64,000 bases of DNA, taken from assembly GCA_037176705.1 (NCBI GenBank), contig CM073891.1:51648571-51712570 (forward strand), read 5' to 3'. Under the pieces are notes generated by a model, which ran no database searches, was not told the origin of the DNA, and saw only the letters and a program-made list of their open reading frames with translations. Positions 12,075 to 22,145 of the stretch are shown here, piece after piece. Source of the DNA: Molossus alvarezi (Eukaryota; Chordata; Mammalia; Chiroptera; Molossidae). Within the stretch, counting starts at the first letter, position 1. Each line of letters begins with the position of its first letter. Position numbers and translations under genes: made by a program.

Positions 12075-12239
12075 TTGACTCTCTTTTTTGTGTCTTATTT
12101 TAGTCCTAAAACCCAGGTTTCTTTATAGACAAAGAGATCAGTGCTGCTGTCAACACAAATCCTGATCTCAGATTTTTCTTGGTAACTTGGATTCAATGTC
12201 ATGCCTAAAATAAAAATAGTTTACATTGGAATTTCATGG

Positions 12240-12425
12240 CCTGTGCTCTGAGGTTACAAATGTCCATTATCTCATTTGATCCTTACAAAACCTTCTGAGA
12301 TAAGTCAAGGAAGGGTATTATTGACCTCATTTTAAGAGCTAGCAATTAAAACACAGAGACAACCAATGACTGGCCTAAGATTATTTAGTCAGAATGAGTC
12401 AGGACTCTAACTACATTTCAGTATA
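12240..12425 (-). repeat. MIR SINE
   Basis: Reads as the reverse-oriented MIR: TTATCTCATTTGATCCTTAC, CCTCATTTTAAGAGC, ACACAGAGACAACCAATGAC, TGGCCTAAGATTATTTAGTC, GGACTCTAACTAC. The order matches the MIR core (atttaatcctcacaa ... ccattttacagat ... cttgcccaaggtcac). Confidence 0.8.
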
Positions 12426-12464
12426 TTTTGTCAATGAGCAAATTCCCTCAATGTGTCCCAATCT

Positions 12465-12883
12465 GGCTTTTTATCCTCTTGCCAATGGATTCTCCATTCC
12501 TGGGCACCTCCTTCTAGTTTAGTGAAGTTCAGACCTACCCACCCACTGAGGGTGTATGTACTTCTTACCTTTAAATCCGCAGTTTCTTACCACTTCCTGT
12601 AATACTGATCTTTATTTAAGATACTGTTTTACTGAAGGCTAGGGCCTCCAGCTTCTCACTCTAACTCTCCACTCTCTTCAAAGAAATGGCGTCCTCGGTA
12701 TCCAAGGAAACTAAACAGCCAGTGCCCACCTTGCCCCGCCCCCCCCCCCCCCCCCGCTTTCCATTGGCTAGCAGAATTCTGATATAGATCTTTCTTTCCG
12801 TCCATCCAATGGCTAATGGGTTTGAGTCAAAGAAGGAGCGCCTTTGTGGTACAATCACTCTTACTGGTTTTCTACCCTGCGCG
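12465..12883 (-). promoter_or_regulatory. Promoter-like block, copy 1: X-box, CCAAT boxes, candidate non-coding first exon of CCDC146
   Basis: This block is directly repeated at 14864-15270. It carries an inverted CCAAT (ATTGG, 12763-12767), a forward CCAAT (12806-12810), a C17-type poly-C run (about 12738-12755), and an RFX X-box-like GTATCCAAGGAAAC (12698-12711). On the minus strand, downstream of these, there are two candidate splice donors: GTG|GTAAGAAACT (exon end 12591) and TTTAAAG|GTAAGAAG (exon end 12569). NF-Y plus RFX sites are typical of ciliary and centriolar gene promoters, and CCDC146 starts further along the same strand at 1.98 kb. The role as CCDC146 promoter is inferred; a plus-strand or bidirectional promoter is also possible. 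Confidence 0.5.
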
Positions 12884-12921
12884 GGGTCTGGGTCCAAGAC
12901 TGAGGTCTGTCTGCCCCCGAG

Positions 12922-12949
12922 CATGACGCTGATGGAGTGGGCGCAGCAG
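12922..12949 (+). other. Short start-codon ORF ending at a splice donor (candidate bidirectional first exon)
   Basis: Next to the promoter-like block an ATG opens MTLMEWAQQ and runs into CAG|GTGAGC, a good donor. The area is CpG-rich. It could be the first coding exon of a plus-strand transcript diverging from CCDC146, but no second exon is identified, so it may be chance. Confidence 0.25.
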
Positions 12950-14863
12950 GTGAGCCCCTGGAGTTGGCTGCCTGCGCAGTTTCCTTGCCACCAGGCCTGA
13001 GGTCTCTGGACCCCCTGAGCTACCCAGACGCCAGCCATGTGCCCTTCGTTGTGAGCTGAGTGCAGTGTGGCTCACTGGACTTGGCGATGGCAGGTGGAGT
13101 GGAGGAGGATCTGAGGAGGTGAGCTCTGTCTGCAAACGCGCCCCTGAGGTTTGAAAAGTGAAGAGAAGTTAAAACGGGTTTGGGTCCCAAGCCCACGTGT
13201 ACTTTTAGTTGATCTCTTTGCATTTGATTTTCTAACCCAAATTACCGTTGTCACCTTCAAAAGTTTCCTCTTTTTTTTCTGTCAAATAACATTATGGAGT
13301 CCTTTATGCTCTCCTTTGGCACTTTGTTCCTATTTCTGTCACTGAACCTTGTCATTAGATAAGTGGTTTATTTTTCAGGGTTCACGTTTCTTGATAATCT
13401 TCAATGGTATGGCAGTCCATTTACATTTCCCCTTGCTTTTGGCTTTGTCCCAAAACAGCCCTGTCTATTGGATGTCTTGTTTGTAACCTAGTCCAACTGT
13501 TTGGTTTCAAATAGGCACCCACCTTCTTATTGATTCTGTTACCAGAAAGGGGACCTGGCTCTTGGCAGTCTGCCTAGGGCTGGTCCTTAGTGTGCAGGTT
13601 CTCAGGGGAGGTTTTGACAGAATTTCATCAGTTTTCTAGGTGTGCTCCTTCAGGGTCTGGTGGTCACTGATTGGTCATTGTCAGGGCAGGGGGTCCCTTA
13701 GTCATTGCAGCTGGTCCTAGAGTCAAGCATCAGTTTTTGCTGCTTTTCTGGATCTAGAAGTGAAATACACCTAAGGCCTAGATGTTTCTAGAGAGGGGAA
13801 CTTCTGTATCTGCAGTCAGTTGCTCTGTCAGTTTGTTCTGCTGTCTGTCTCAGTTTCCCTAGTTCTTGTCCTGGCTTACTGGCCTGTCTCAAAATGTTTG
13901 CATTCATTCTGGCTTAATTAAAATTTCCGGGAGTAGCAGGTTTTGAAGAAAAACACTAAGACTGCCTGGGAAACTTCAAGTGATAATGCCTGCCTGCAAG
14001 ATATGTTTCCTAGGTGTTTGGGTTGCATGTTATTTCTCAAATGCAAGCCAACATATTTCTAGGAAAGCCTCCCTAGGGTTTCCTCCTCCCAGAGACTGAA
14101 GGATGATATTGTTGATGGTCATACTAGCAACTAACTCTTCTAAAATAATCTTTTCTAATCTTTACAATTGCACTTATAAAGTAGATAACTGTTATATGTC
14201 ACCGTTTCGGATAGGGACATTGAAATGCAGCAAGTTAATAAAGTATGTATTTACTGTGGGTGAACCAATAGAAAAAATCCATGCCTCATGAAATTTATAT
14301 TCTAGTGGGGTTAGATCAAGAAATATACCTGTTTGTTCTCAAAAAGTGGTGAAATTGGTATTTGAACTGACTGGAGTCTGCTGAAGCACTACGCTTCATT
14401 GCTTCTCAACTTCTAACTAGCTTAGATCAATGAAACCCTTGACCTCAAAATGTAACAGTCTGGGGTGGAGCAGACTATAGTACAAAAAGACTTGATTTTT
14501 GAAATAGAAATACACAAAATTTTATGGCAACACAGATAAAAATGGAACTATTTGTGTTGGCAATTCCAAACCTCATTATTTGTTGATTCTTCTTTTTAGA
14601 GCCAGAACCCCATTTCCAATGGACTGTGTCCATGTGTTGATTCCACGGGCCCCTTAAATTGACATAATTCAGTTTTCTTCACTTGTTCTTCCAGTTTGTT
14701 TAGTCCCATTTCAGTGAATGGGTAAGAGTTCCATTACTGCCATTCAGTGTCTAGCCTTAACCTCTCCTACTACCTAGTGAAGGTAGAGTATGTTTAGATT
14801 CTGTTAACGTCTTTCCACATCTTATCAACTGCCTTAAATCAAGTCTTATGTTGGAACACAACT
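12950..14863. other. Spacer between the two promoter-like copies; no gene recognised
   Basis: Begins CpG-rich (12950-13150), then moderate GC. The part 13480-13960 (AAATAGGCACCCACCTTCTT ... TGGTCACTGATTGGTCATTG) has the look of an old retroviral LTR but I cannot name a family. A reverse-oriented MIR-like stretch lies at about 14130-14260 (CTAATCTTTACAATTGCACT, then TATAAAGTAGATAACTGTTA). Confidence 0.45.
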
Positions 14864-15270
14864 GGGTTTATCCTCTTGCCAACGGATTCTCCATCCCTGG
14901 GCACCTCGTTCTAGTTTAGTGAAGTTTAGACCTACCCACCACTGAGGGTGCATGTACTTCTCACCTTCAAAAGCGCAGTTTTTTACTAATTCCTTTGATA
15001 GTGATCCTTATTTAAGATACAATGTTTCCCTGAGGGTTATGGCCTCCAGGGTCTCACTCTAAAGCTCCACTCTCTCCAAAGAAGTAGTTTCCTTGGCATC
15101 CAAGGAAACCACACAGCCATGCCCACCTTGCCCGCTCCCGCTTTCCATTGGTCAGCAGAATTCCCACACAGATCATTTTTTCCGTCCCTCCAGTGGCTAA
15201 TGGGTTTGAGTCAAAGAACTCGCGCCTTTTGAGCACAATGGTCCTTACTGGTCGTCTACCCTGCGCATTG
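14864..15270 (-). promoter_or_regulatory. Promoter-like block, copy 2 (direct repeat of 12465-12883)
   Basis: Matches copy 1 from TTATCCTCTTGCCAACGGAT to CTACCCTGCGC, at roughly 85-90% identity by eye. The inverted CCAAT (ATTGG, 15147-15151) is kept; the second CCAAT is changed to CCAGT (15190-15194). The X-box part reads GCATCCAAGGAAAC (15096-15109) and is extended to a perfect 10-bp palindrome, GTTTCCTTGG-CAT-CCAAGGAAAC split as 15087-15096 / 15100-15109. A minus-strand donor GAAG|GTGAGAAG (exon end 14965) corresponds to the TTTAAAG|GTAAGAAG donor of copy 1. It could therefore be an alternative upstream first exon. Confidence 0.5.
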
Positions 15271-15787
15271 CCTCCTGGGATATGTAATTTCTGAGCAGCC
15301 CAGAACTGTTGCTGCTGGGCTCCCTTTAGAACTAACTATCCCATCTGCCTTTGCGAAAAGGGAGGCAGTCACAGTGGATACCCACAGCTTCAAAATTCCC
15401 ACGTGCAGCCTAGGCATGTGCGGTTGAGGCTCAGCTGCCTCCTGCTTGGTCACCTCCACGTGTGGGTGCTGGAGGCCTTGGGGCACTGGGCATGTGGGGC
15501 TTTGCAGGCCCGGGTATACCGCTCAGGTTAGCAAGAACACCAGCCTGGGTTTGAACCCAAGGTTTCTCCTTTTTAGATACAAAAGGTTAGAGATAGGATT
15601 TGAAATACTAGGTAATGATCATATACCTGATCCATGCTACTTCTGCAAAATGCATTTCATTTAGTGGAGGTTTGGGAACAACATTTAAATCTTCATGACT
15701 ATAAGGAAGACTAGGCCAACTGAATTATCCAGTTTACCATAATGACTTGTTAACTTGCTGTATTCTTACTAAAAAATCACCCCTCCC

Positions 15788-15789
<2 letters not shown>
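15271..15789. other. No recognised gene
   Basis: Moderately GC-rich sequence right after promoter-like copy 2. Open frames on both strands (15256-15486 minus; 15446-15664 plus) have no family resemblance that I can see. Confidence 0.5.

Positions 15790-15841
<52 letters not shown>
15790..15841. repeat. (TG)n microsatellite
   Basis: About 25 uninterrupted TG units. Confidence 0.98.
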
Positions 15842-15846
<5 letters not shown>

Positions 15847-16539
15847 CAGTGGGAAAGAAGCTTATATGATCTTTCCCAGGACTGCCTATAAGATTTGGAG
15901 TTTCTGACCTCCTTTACCTCCCTTCTATGTTGCTTTCTCTCTTTAGATGACATTGGCCAACAGAAATAACTGCTCTATTTCTGAAAACTGGCAGAAAAGG
16001 GCATTACATTTGGTCCTGTTGCCATGGTGGAGACCTCTTACCTTTATAGAGAGACTACCACATCTGGGCTCTCTCCAGGGTTCAATAATATTATGAAGAC
16101 AACTGAGGAGCTGGATTTCACAGGAGTATTGAAATGCTCTGGAGCCCATTAACCATAGTACTAACTTGTATTTGCTTTTGTCATTTCTAGTTTATTTAAA
16201 TATCTCCCCTAAATTCTCATCACTGGCTGTGGGATCCTGCCTTGTTCTTTCCTCTCTGAGCAAACCTTTCTGTGATCACTGGCCCTGATCTTGCCCTCCC
16301 TCATCCACTGAGCCACTGGTGGTCCAGTGCTCTAGCCACACATGTTCTTCGAGCCACACATGGTCATGCTCTAGCCTGGCCTCTTGATATGAGGTGATCA
16401 ATAGTAGATTCATATTAATAAATGCCATTTTTCCATTTCAATTTTCTTCACATAACTTTAAAATTAAAATCTTCAGACAAAACCATTTTTATGCAGACAG
16501 TTAAATATTGAAGAAAATCATTTAAATATCAATAAGATA

Positions 16540-16840
16540 TTAATATCTGATACAAATTGTCAAAAGAAAGACAACCCAGTAGAAAAATAGACAAGAATAT
16601 AACTAAGCAATTTTTAGAAAATTCAAATAGCCAGTAAGCATAGTAGATGCTCAAACTCACTAATATTAAGGGACATGCAAACTAAAATAATAATGATATC
16701 AACTTACACCCATTAAATTGGAATTTATTTTTTAGAAGACAGATACACCTATTAGCAGTGTGAATAAAGGAATGGGTTTTGTTATAGTTTGCTTGTAAAC
16801 TGCAAATTGTTACAATTTTTTGAAAAGCAATCTGGCAAAA
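16540..16840 (+). repeat. Ancient L1 3' ORF2 fragment, left part (split by a younger L1)
   Basis: The stretch AAAAATAGACAAGAATATAA, then AATTCAAATAGCCAGTAAGC and GACATGCAAACTAAAATAAT, follows the old L1 C-terminal ORF2 pattern (caaatggccaataaac ... gggaaatgcaaattaaaac). It resumes at 17597. Confidence 0.75.
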
Positions 16841-17596
16841 CAACAATGAGGTATCACCTCACACCTGTCAGAATGGCTGCCATCAACAAATCATTGAACA
16901 AAAAGTGCTGGCAAGGGTGTGGAGAAAAGGGGACTCTAGTACACTGCTGGTGGGAATGCAGACTGATGCAGCCACTATGGAAAACAATATGGTGTTACCT
17001 CAAAAAATTAAAAAATGAACTGCCATTTTACCCAATGATTCCGCTTCTAGTAATATGCCCTAAGAAGCCTGAAACACCAATCAGAAAGAATATATATACC
17101 CCTATGTTCATAGCAGCACTATTTACAATCGCTAAGATCTAGAAACAACCCGAGTATCCATCAATAGATGAGTGGATAGAAAAGTTGTTGTACATTTACA
17201 CAATGGAACACTACACAGCTGTAAGAAAGAAAGATCTCTTATGCTTTAAGACGACATGGAGGGACCTGGAGAGTTTTATGCTAAGTGAAACAAGCCAATC
17301 AGAGAAAGACCAATATCATGTGATCTCACTTATTTGTGGAATATAATAAACAAAACAAGCTAATGAAAAAAATAGACCCAGAGACATAGAAGTGGGGTAC
17401 AGACTGACATATCTCAGAAGAGGGGGTTTGTTGGGGGGATAAACCATAGAACTTATATGCATGTATGCGTAACCATGGATAGACAACAATGCTGGGTGGG
17501 GGGTGTCGGGTCTGGAAAGACGGTGTCAATAGGAGAAAAAGGAGAAACATCTGAAACAAACAAAAAAAAATTAATTTAATTTAAAAAAGAGAGAAA
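16841..17596 (+). mobile_element. Young 5'-truncated L1 with target-site duplication
   Basis: About 755 bp: the ORF2 C terminus from '[15 protein letters not shown]' including the Cys/His motif [18 protein letters not shown] (C-x3-C-x7-H-x4-C), then the 3'UTR and an A-rich end. The flanking duplication is GAAAAGCAATCTGGCAAAA (16822-16840) and GAAAAGCAATCTGGAAAAA (17597-17615). The sequence is close to the C terminus in the full-length L1 at 57.5-58.3 kb. A TAG at about 17140 and other changes break the frame. Confidence 0.93.
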
Positions 17597-17930
17597 GAAA
17601 AGCAATCTGGAAAAATCTATTGAAATTTATTAAAATATCAACCCAATTATCTATCCCTGAGGATTTAAACCCAAGAGATATGTGTACAAAATAGGCAAAG
17701 CTATAGACACAAAAATATTTGAGATAATTCCAAATGCAAACAAATAAGTTAAAATGAAATTGGTAATCAAGTAAATGTCCATCTATGGCAGGGATGAGGA
17801 TGATAGACAATACACGTATAGAGAAGAGTATGAAAGTATATATACCAGGTTGTGAACAAAAATTAAAGGTGAAAAGGTGAGGGAGAAGTGGAAAACAAGC
17901 AAAAAAGAAACAAGAATGAACTATATAAAA
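17597..17930 (+). repeat. Ancient L1 fragment, right part
   Basis: Continues the old L1 interrupted at 16840: ATTTATTAAAATATCAACCC, then AAACCCAAGAGATATGTGTA and AAGTAAATGTCCATCTATGG. Confidence 0.7.
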
Positions 17931-18067
17931 CCCCAGCATATATGTTATAATTTCACTTATTGTAGGTGTATGTATATGTATCTATGTATAAAAATTAGAG
18001 AAAAAAGTTATATCTTTATTTAATAGCCTATAAGGATAAATAAAATGTTTCTGTAACATTAATCTAC

Positions 18068-18229
18068 CTTTTTTTTAATGTTTTTTCATTGATTTTAGGG
18101 AGAGAGAGAAACATCAATCAGTTACCTCCAGGACCCACAACCGGGGCATGTGCCCTGAGTGGGAATGGAACCAGCAACCTGGTGGTGCACAGGATGAAGC
18201 TCAATCAACTGAGCCACACAAGCCAGGAC
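18068..18229 (-). mobile_element. Ves SINE
   Basis: Reverse copy: T-rich left end with TTCATTGATTTTAGGGAGAG, right end CTGAGCCACACAAGCCAGGA. Ends 82 bp before GSAP exon 8, within intron 8. Confidence 0.88.
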
Positions 18230-18311
18230 ACATTAACCTCACTTTAACAGTCTAGAAATGTCACTCTTGGGGGCGGGGGGAGTCTGAAAAAAATGAATTT
18301 CAAATATTTAC

Positions 18312-18361
18312 CGTTCTATTTCCATCTTCTTGGATGACTTGGATAAGAAATTGTTCAATAT
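18312..18361 (-). CDS. GSAP: GSAP exon 8 (last GSAP exon seen)
   Basis: 50 nt between the acceptor TTTGTTTAAAG and the donor ACG|GTAAATA. With the T left by exon 7 it reads Y-IEQFLIQVIQEDGNRT. This matches the recalled GSAP segment KYIEQF..QVAQEDGNRV. It ends in phase 0. The next expected GSAP segment (starting about VIKNSGHLPRD) is not found in the remaining 18 kb to the left, on either strand. Confidence 0.85.
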
Positions 18362-18670
18362 CTTTAAACAAAGAAATAACAGAAAAATAAGTTAACCTTC
18401 ACAATAGACATTAGTACTTTTTTCACCGAATGATTGTGAACAATTTTTTAATAAAAAATGGAGATTAAATAACTGGCTAAAAATATTATCACAGACCACA
18501 GTCTCACAATAAAGATTTAAAACACAACCCACCTTTCTTCAACTTCTCTTTACAGTCTGTTTCAAGTCCAACATTTACTCTGCTCCACAAAATTAACAAT
18601 ACATGCATTTAACCTTTATGTTCCCCTGAGTTCCTTCAACAAGTATTTGCCTCCCCTATACCATCAGTCT

Positions 18671-18918
18671 TTTTTTTTTATCCTCACCCGAGGACATTTT
18701 TCCATTTTTTGTTCAGGTAGAGTGGGAGGGAGAGAGAGGAACAGAGAGAGAGAGAGAAACATCAATGTGAAAGGAACACATCGAGTGGCTGCCACCCGCA
18801 CAACCGACCAGGGCCAGGGACAAACTGCAACCGAGGTACGCGCCCTTAGCGGGAACTGAACCCAGGTCTCTCAGGACTGCAGGCCAACTCTCTAACCACT
18901 GAGCCAAACCGGCCAGGG
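18671..18918 (-). mobile_element. Ves SINE with perfect 15-bp target-site duplication
   Basis: Flanked by CTATACCATCAGTCT at 18656-18670 and 18919-18933. Little diverged (tail complement ATCCTCACCCGAGGACATTT; head complement CTGAGCCAAACCGGCCAGGG). This is the best example of a young insertion in the window. It lies in GSAP intron 7. Confidence 0.96.
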
Positions 18919-19816
18919 CTATACCATCAGTCTTAAGTGCAGCTAATAAAGGCTCATTTGCCAGGGTTTATCTTCAGTTTCCAAATACCAAACACCTGTT
19001 TGTATGAAAATATCAGATAGAAAACTCATACAAGATATCTGGGGGAGGCATTTTTATAGGGATAAATTTCATATTAACAAAACTAAACATTTTGGGTCAA
19101 TTTTTAGATGATCCCTTTTTCTCAGTAAGTAATTTAGATTCATTCATCATACTTACCTTCTGCTGGTTCTAGTTACAAAAATGTGAGACAGACAGTTGGG
19201 CAAGAGCATAGGAACTAAACACAAACCTAACCCCTCAGGTTTGTTTTCCCAATTATAAATTAGCAGTTTAATCTTGTAACATAAAGGAGACTTATTAGAT
19301 AAGATCCACCAGTAAATTTTGTCCTTTCTCCTTCCAACCTCCAACCTGAAAACATTAATGGATGTCCCAATCTTACTACCTAAATTTGACCAAGTTAGTA
19401 TGTGTCCTCAATTTCTGCCATGAAATTCTTCTAGTTTCTAATGCCTTGCCCTGACTCCATCCAAGCCTGTCTCCTTATATCACGGTTATCCACTGTGACA
19501 GACATCCTAAAGGAGGATGGACTAAAGAAGGCAAAAATGACCTGCACAACTGTTCTACAAACTTACCACCACATGACAAAACTAGAAATCTGAATATGCA
19601 GGAGCCCATCATTCCCAGGATGAGGAAACAGAGCACAGTATGAGGAAACAAGAAATGGGGCCAAAGGAAAAGCCCTTCCACAGGAGTCCTACGTCAACGG
19701 TCAGCAGGACCTCAGCACTGGTGAATGGACCTCTAGAAGATTCAGTCATCTCCCATATTTCATTAGGAGAGGTGCCACTCATGAAGTCCCCATGTGCCAC
19801 CTGAAGATATGCTTAC

Positions 19817-19886
19817 ATTTCTCTTCTGAGATCAGTAACAGATGGCTCTCTGGAAGAGGATGACTGTCAACATGTGGGTAGAGGAA
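19817..19886 (-). CDS. GSAP: GSAP exon 7
   Basis: 70 nt between an excellent acceptor (TTTTCTTTTTGCAG) and donor (AAT|GTAAGC). It reads FLYPHVDSHPLPESHLLLI, then SEEK, and one extra base that joins exon 8 to give Tyr. It matches recalled GSAP (FLYPH.ESHPLPE.HLLLISEEKY). The frame follows exon 6 without a break. Confidence 0.9.
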
Positions 19887-21984
19887 CTGCAAAAAGAAAA
19901 TCAATCAAAACCATATGCAACTACCTCGCTTACACAACTATTTCAAAAGTTTTATTGATCACTATATTACTATACACCATAGAAGAGACTTGGAACCACA
20001 ACAGTTTAGGTGAGTCACACATTTAGGCGCACACACGTTACAGATGAAAGCAAGCAGGAAAATGAAACATTTTCAGGAGCTCAGTTTTCCAGGGGGAAAC
20101 TGACCATGGGTACATCATAATTCATTTAAACAGTAAGGCTATGAAGTGTAAGCTATTTCTAGGGACGGTGCTTCCGATTTATAATATGTGATTTTGAAGA
20201 TAATCAGAAACAATGTAACAACATTTGTACAGAAAGTTGTATTTCACATGCACACAATAAGAGCGATCAATACATTGGTTGTGCAACTAAACCCTAGTAT
20301 TTAATTTGAGAGCTAAGTAAACATATATACTCTCCACTACAACTTCAAGTCCCACATCCACCAGACAAAGTACAACATAGCAGGGACTTTCCAAGAAAGG
20401 ATAGTGAGTCACAGTGTGGCATGTGGTAGAAGACTTACAAGCCTCAAAGCACAGAATGACTGCCCCGGGAAGAAAAGGTTGATCCACCCCACTCCTCCTC
20501 CTCTGTGCTCTCCCATGTGTGACAAGCAGCCAGAAACCCACAGCCTGATGCTGTCAGCTGTGATGAGAGGAAACACTGGCCATGGGATAACTCCAGTGAC
20601 CTAATTCTTTCATCATCTGAAGGCTTCATTTTGTAACACGAAAGCTTACCAGAGGAGACCCACCAGTGAATTTGATTCTTCCCTCCAAACTTGAGAGCAA
20701 AGTAAAAGAACATGATCTTTTATGTCCCTATTTTATAGTTGGCAGCCTCACTACAGACTAGGAAAATTTTGGGCAAAATATATTACGTGGTGTTCTAACT
20801 TTTCATAATGATAAATTAGAAATAGAACTGGTCAATTTTTAAAAGTATTTGTAGTCAGGTTTCCCCTTTTAGAATTGAAAAACAAAACATTAACTATATT
20901 CCATTCTTTAGAACAATAACCTCAAAATTGTAAAATAGATAGCAAATGAAGAATTCAGCTACAAAAATAATATGGAACTTATCTCCTGATTTGTGAAATG
21001 GGGCACATCGAGCAGGACACTTCGGGTTGAGGAGAAGCAGAGATGAGTGGCACCACATAGGTAACAAAAGAACAAATGCTCAGCCCTCAAAACAAGGAGA
21101 TACTCCTACAGAAGGTGGCATGGCCTCCCCTGGGTCCAGAGAGGTGGCCAGGGCACGCCCACTTAGGACTGCAGCCTGACTAAGGAACTGTGGAATTCTA
21201 AACCTTTGCCTGGTCTTTATGTGGCAATCAGTAAGAGCATGATTTTAAAAGTCCCATGTAGGTAGTGGTTCTTTTTCTTTCTATTATAAAGAAACAATAG
21301 AGCAAGGCCTAGAAGTCAGAATATAAATAGACAGGCTTCAGACACAGATCTACATAGCATGCAAAGCTTAGGGTATTTTGGGTATTTTGTTTGTTTTGTT
21401 TTTGCACTGTGAGTAGAACTCTACATAGATTTTAAGGAAACAATTGTATTCACAAATATAGAGCTCTGTTAATATTTATCATTGGAAAGTATGCACTACA
21501 GGGTGTATGGGTGTCTAACTATCCCTTGGAACTATCTGAAAGATGCACCTCATGCTGGTAGGGAACTCTCTAAAGGCACCAGGTTAGGTCCAAACTCCAC
21601 CCAATACTGTCCTGCTGAATGATGTTCCTTTGTGAAGGGGTCAAGATGGCATATGTACACTTAGGAAAATGTGCCACTGGAGACCACCATGGATCTTTTG
21701 ATTTTAAAAAAAAAGGAGGGAGATAGATCAAAGGGCAAGACCACACTCTGTGGACATTGAAGGGTATTTCTCTAAAGGAGAGAGGGAGGTAGGGAGAAGA
21801 AGGAAGGTGGGGATTTGCCATGGATGGAGCTTTGAAGAAGATTCTCTCTCCAGAGGCATAGATAGGCATGAGGAGCAGGGAGCAGGGCTAGGAGCTGAGA
21901 TGGGATCACAGGTGAGTACAGGTTGTCCTTTATTTGGGCGGGGACATTTCCTTTGGCCTATGGATGCAGTCATGCAGCAGGTAC

Positions 21985-22145
21985 ATTTTATGTTTTTTAA
22001 TTTGAGATAAAAGTCACCATTTTAACTATTTTAAAGTATACAAGTCAGTAGTTTTTAATATATTCATACTGTTGCACAACCAAATACTTGTAAACACTTT
22101 TCCCTTCCCAAAGTCCCTTTATGTGTTCCAATCCTTTAATAGCAT
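21985..22145 (-). repeat. Ancient L1 3'-region fragment
   Basis: Antisense L1-type sequence: TTTGAGATAAAAGTCACCAT, then AAGTATACAAGTCAGTAGTT and CATACTGTTGCACAACCAAA. It follows the common old L1 pattern (attcaccattttaaagtgtacaattcagtggtttttag ... gttgtgcaacca). Confidence 0.7.

Noticed and set aside
12661..13038. Related minus-strand frames in both promoter copies (both contain FFDSNPLA)
   Set aside because: Similarity follows from the DNA duplication; indels between copies are not in multiples of three, so no coding constraint is visible.
12465..15270. Provirus with two LTRs
   Set aside because: The two direct repeats at 12.5 and 14.9 kb suggested LTRs, but there is no convincing TG...CA boundary pair, target duplication, primer-binding site, polypurine tract or internal gag/pol frame.
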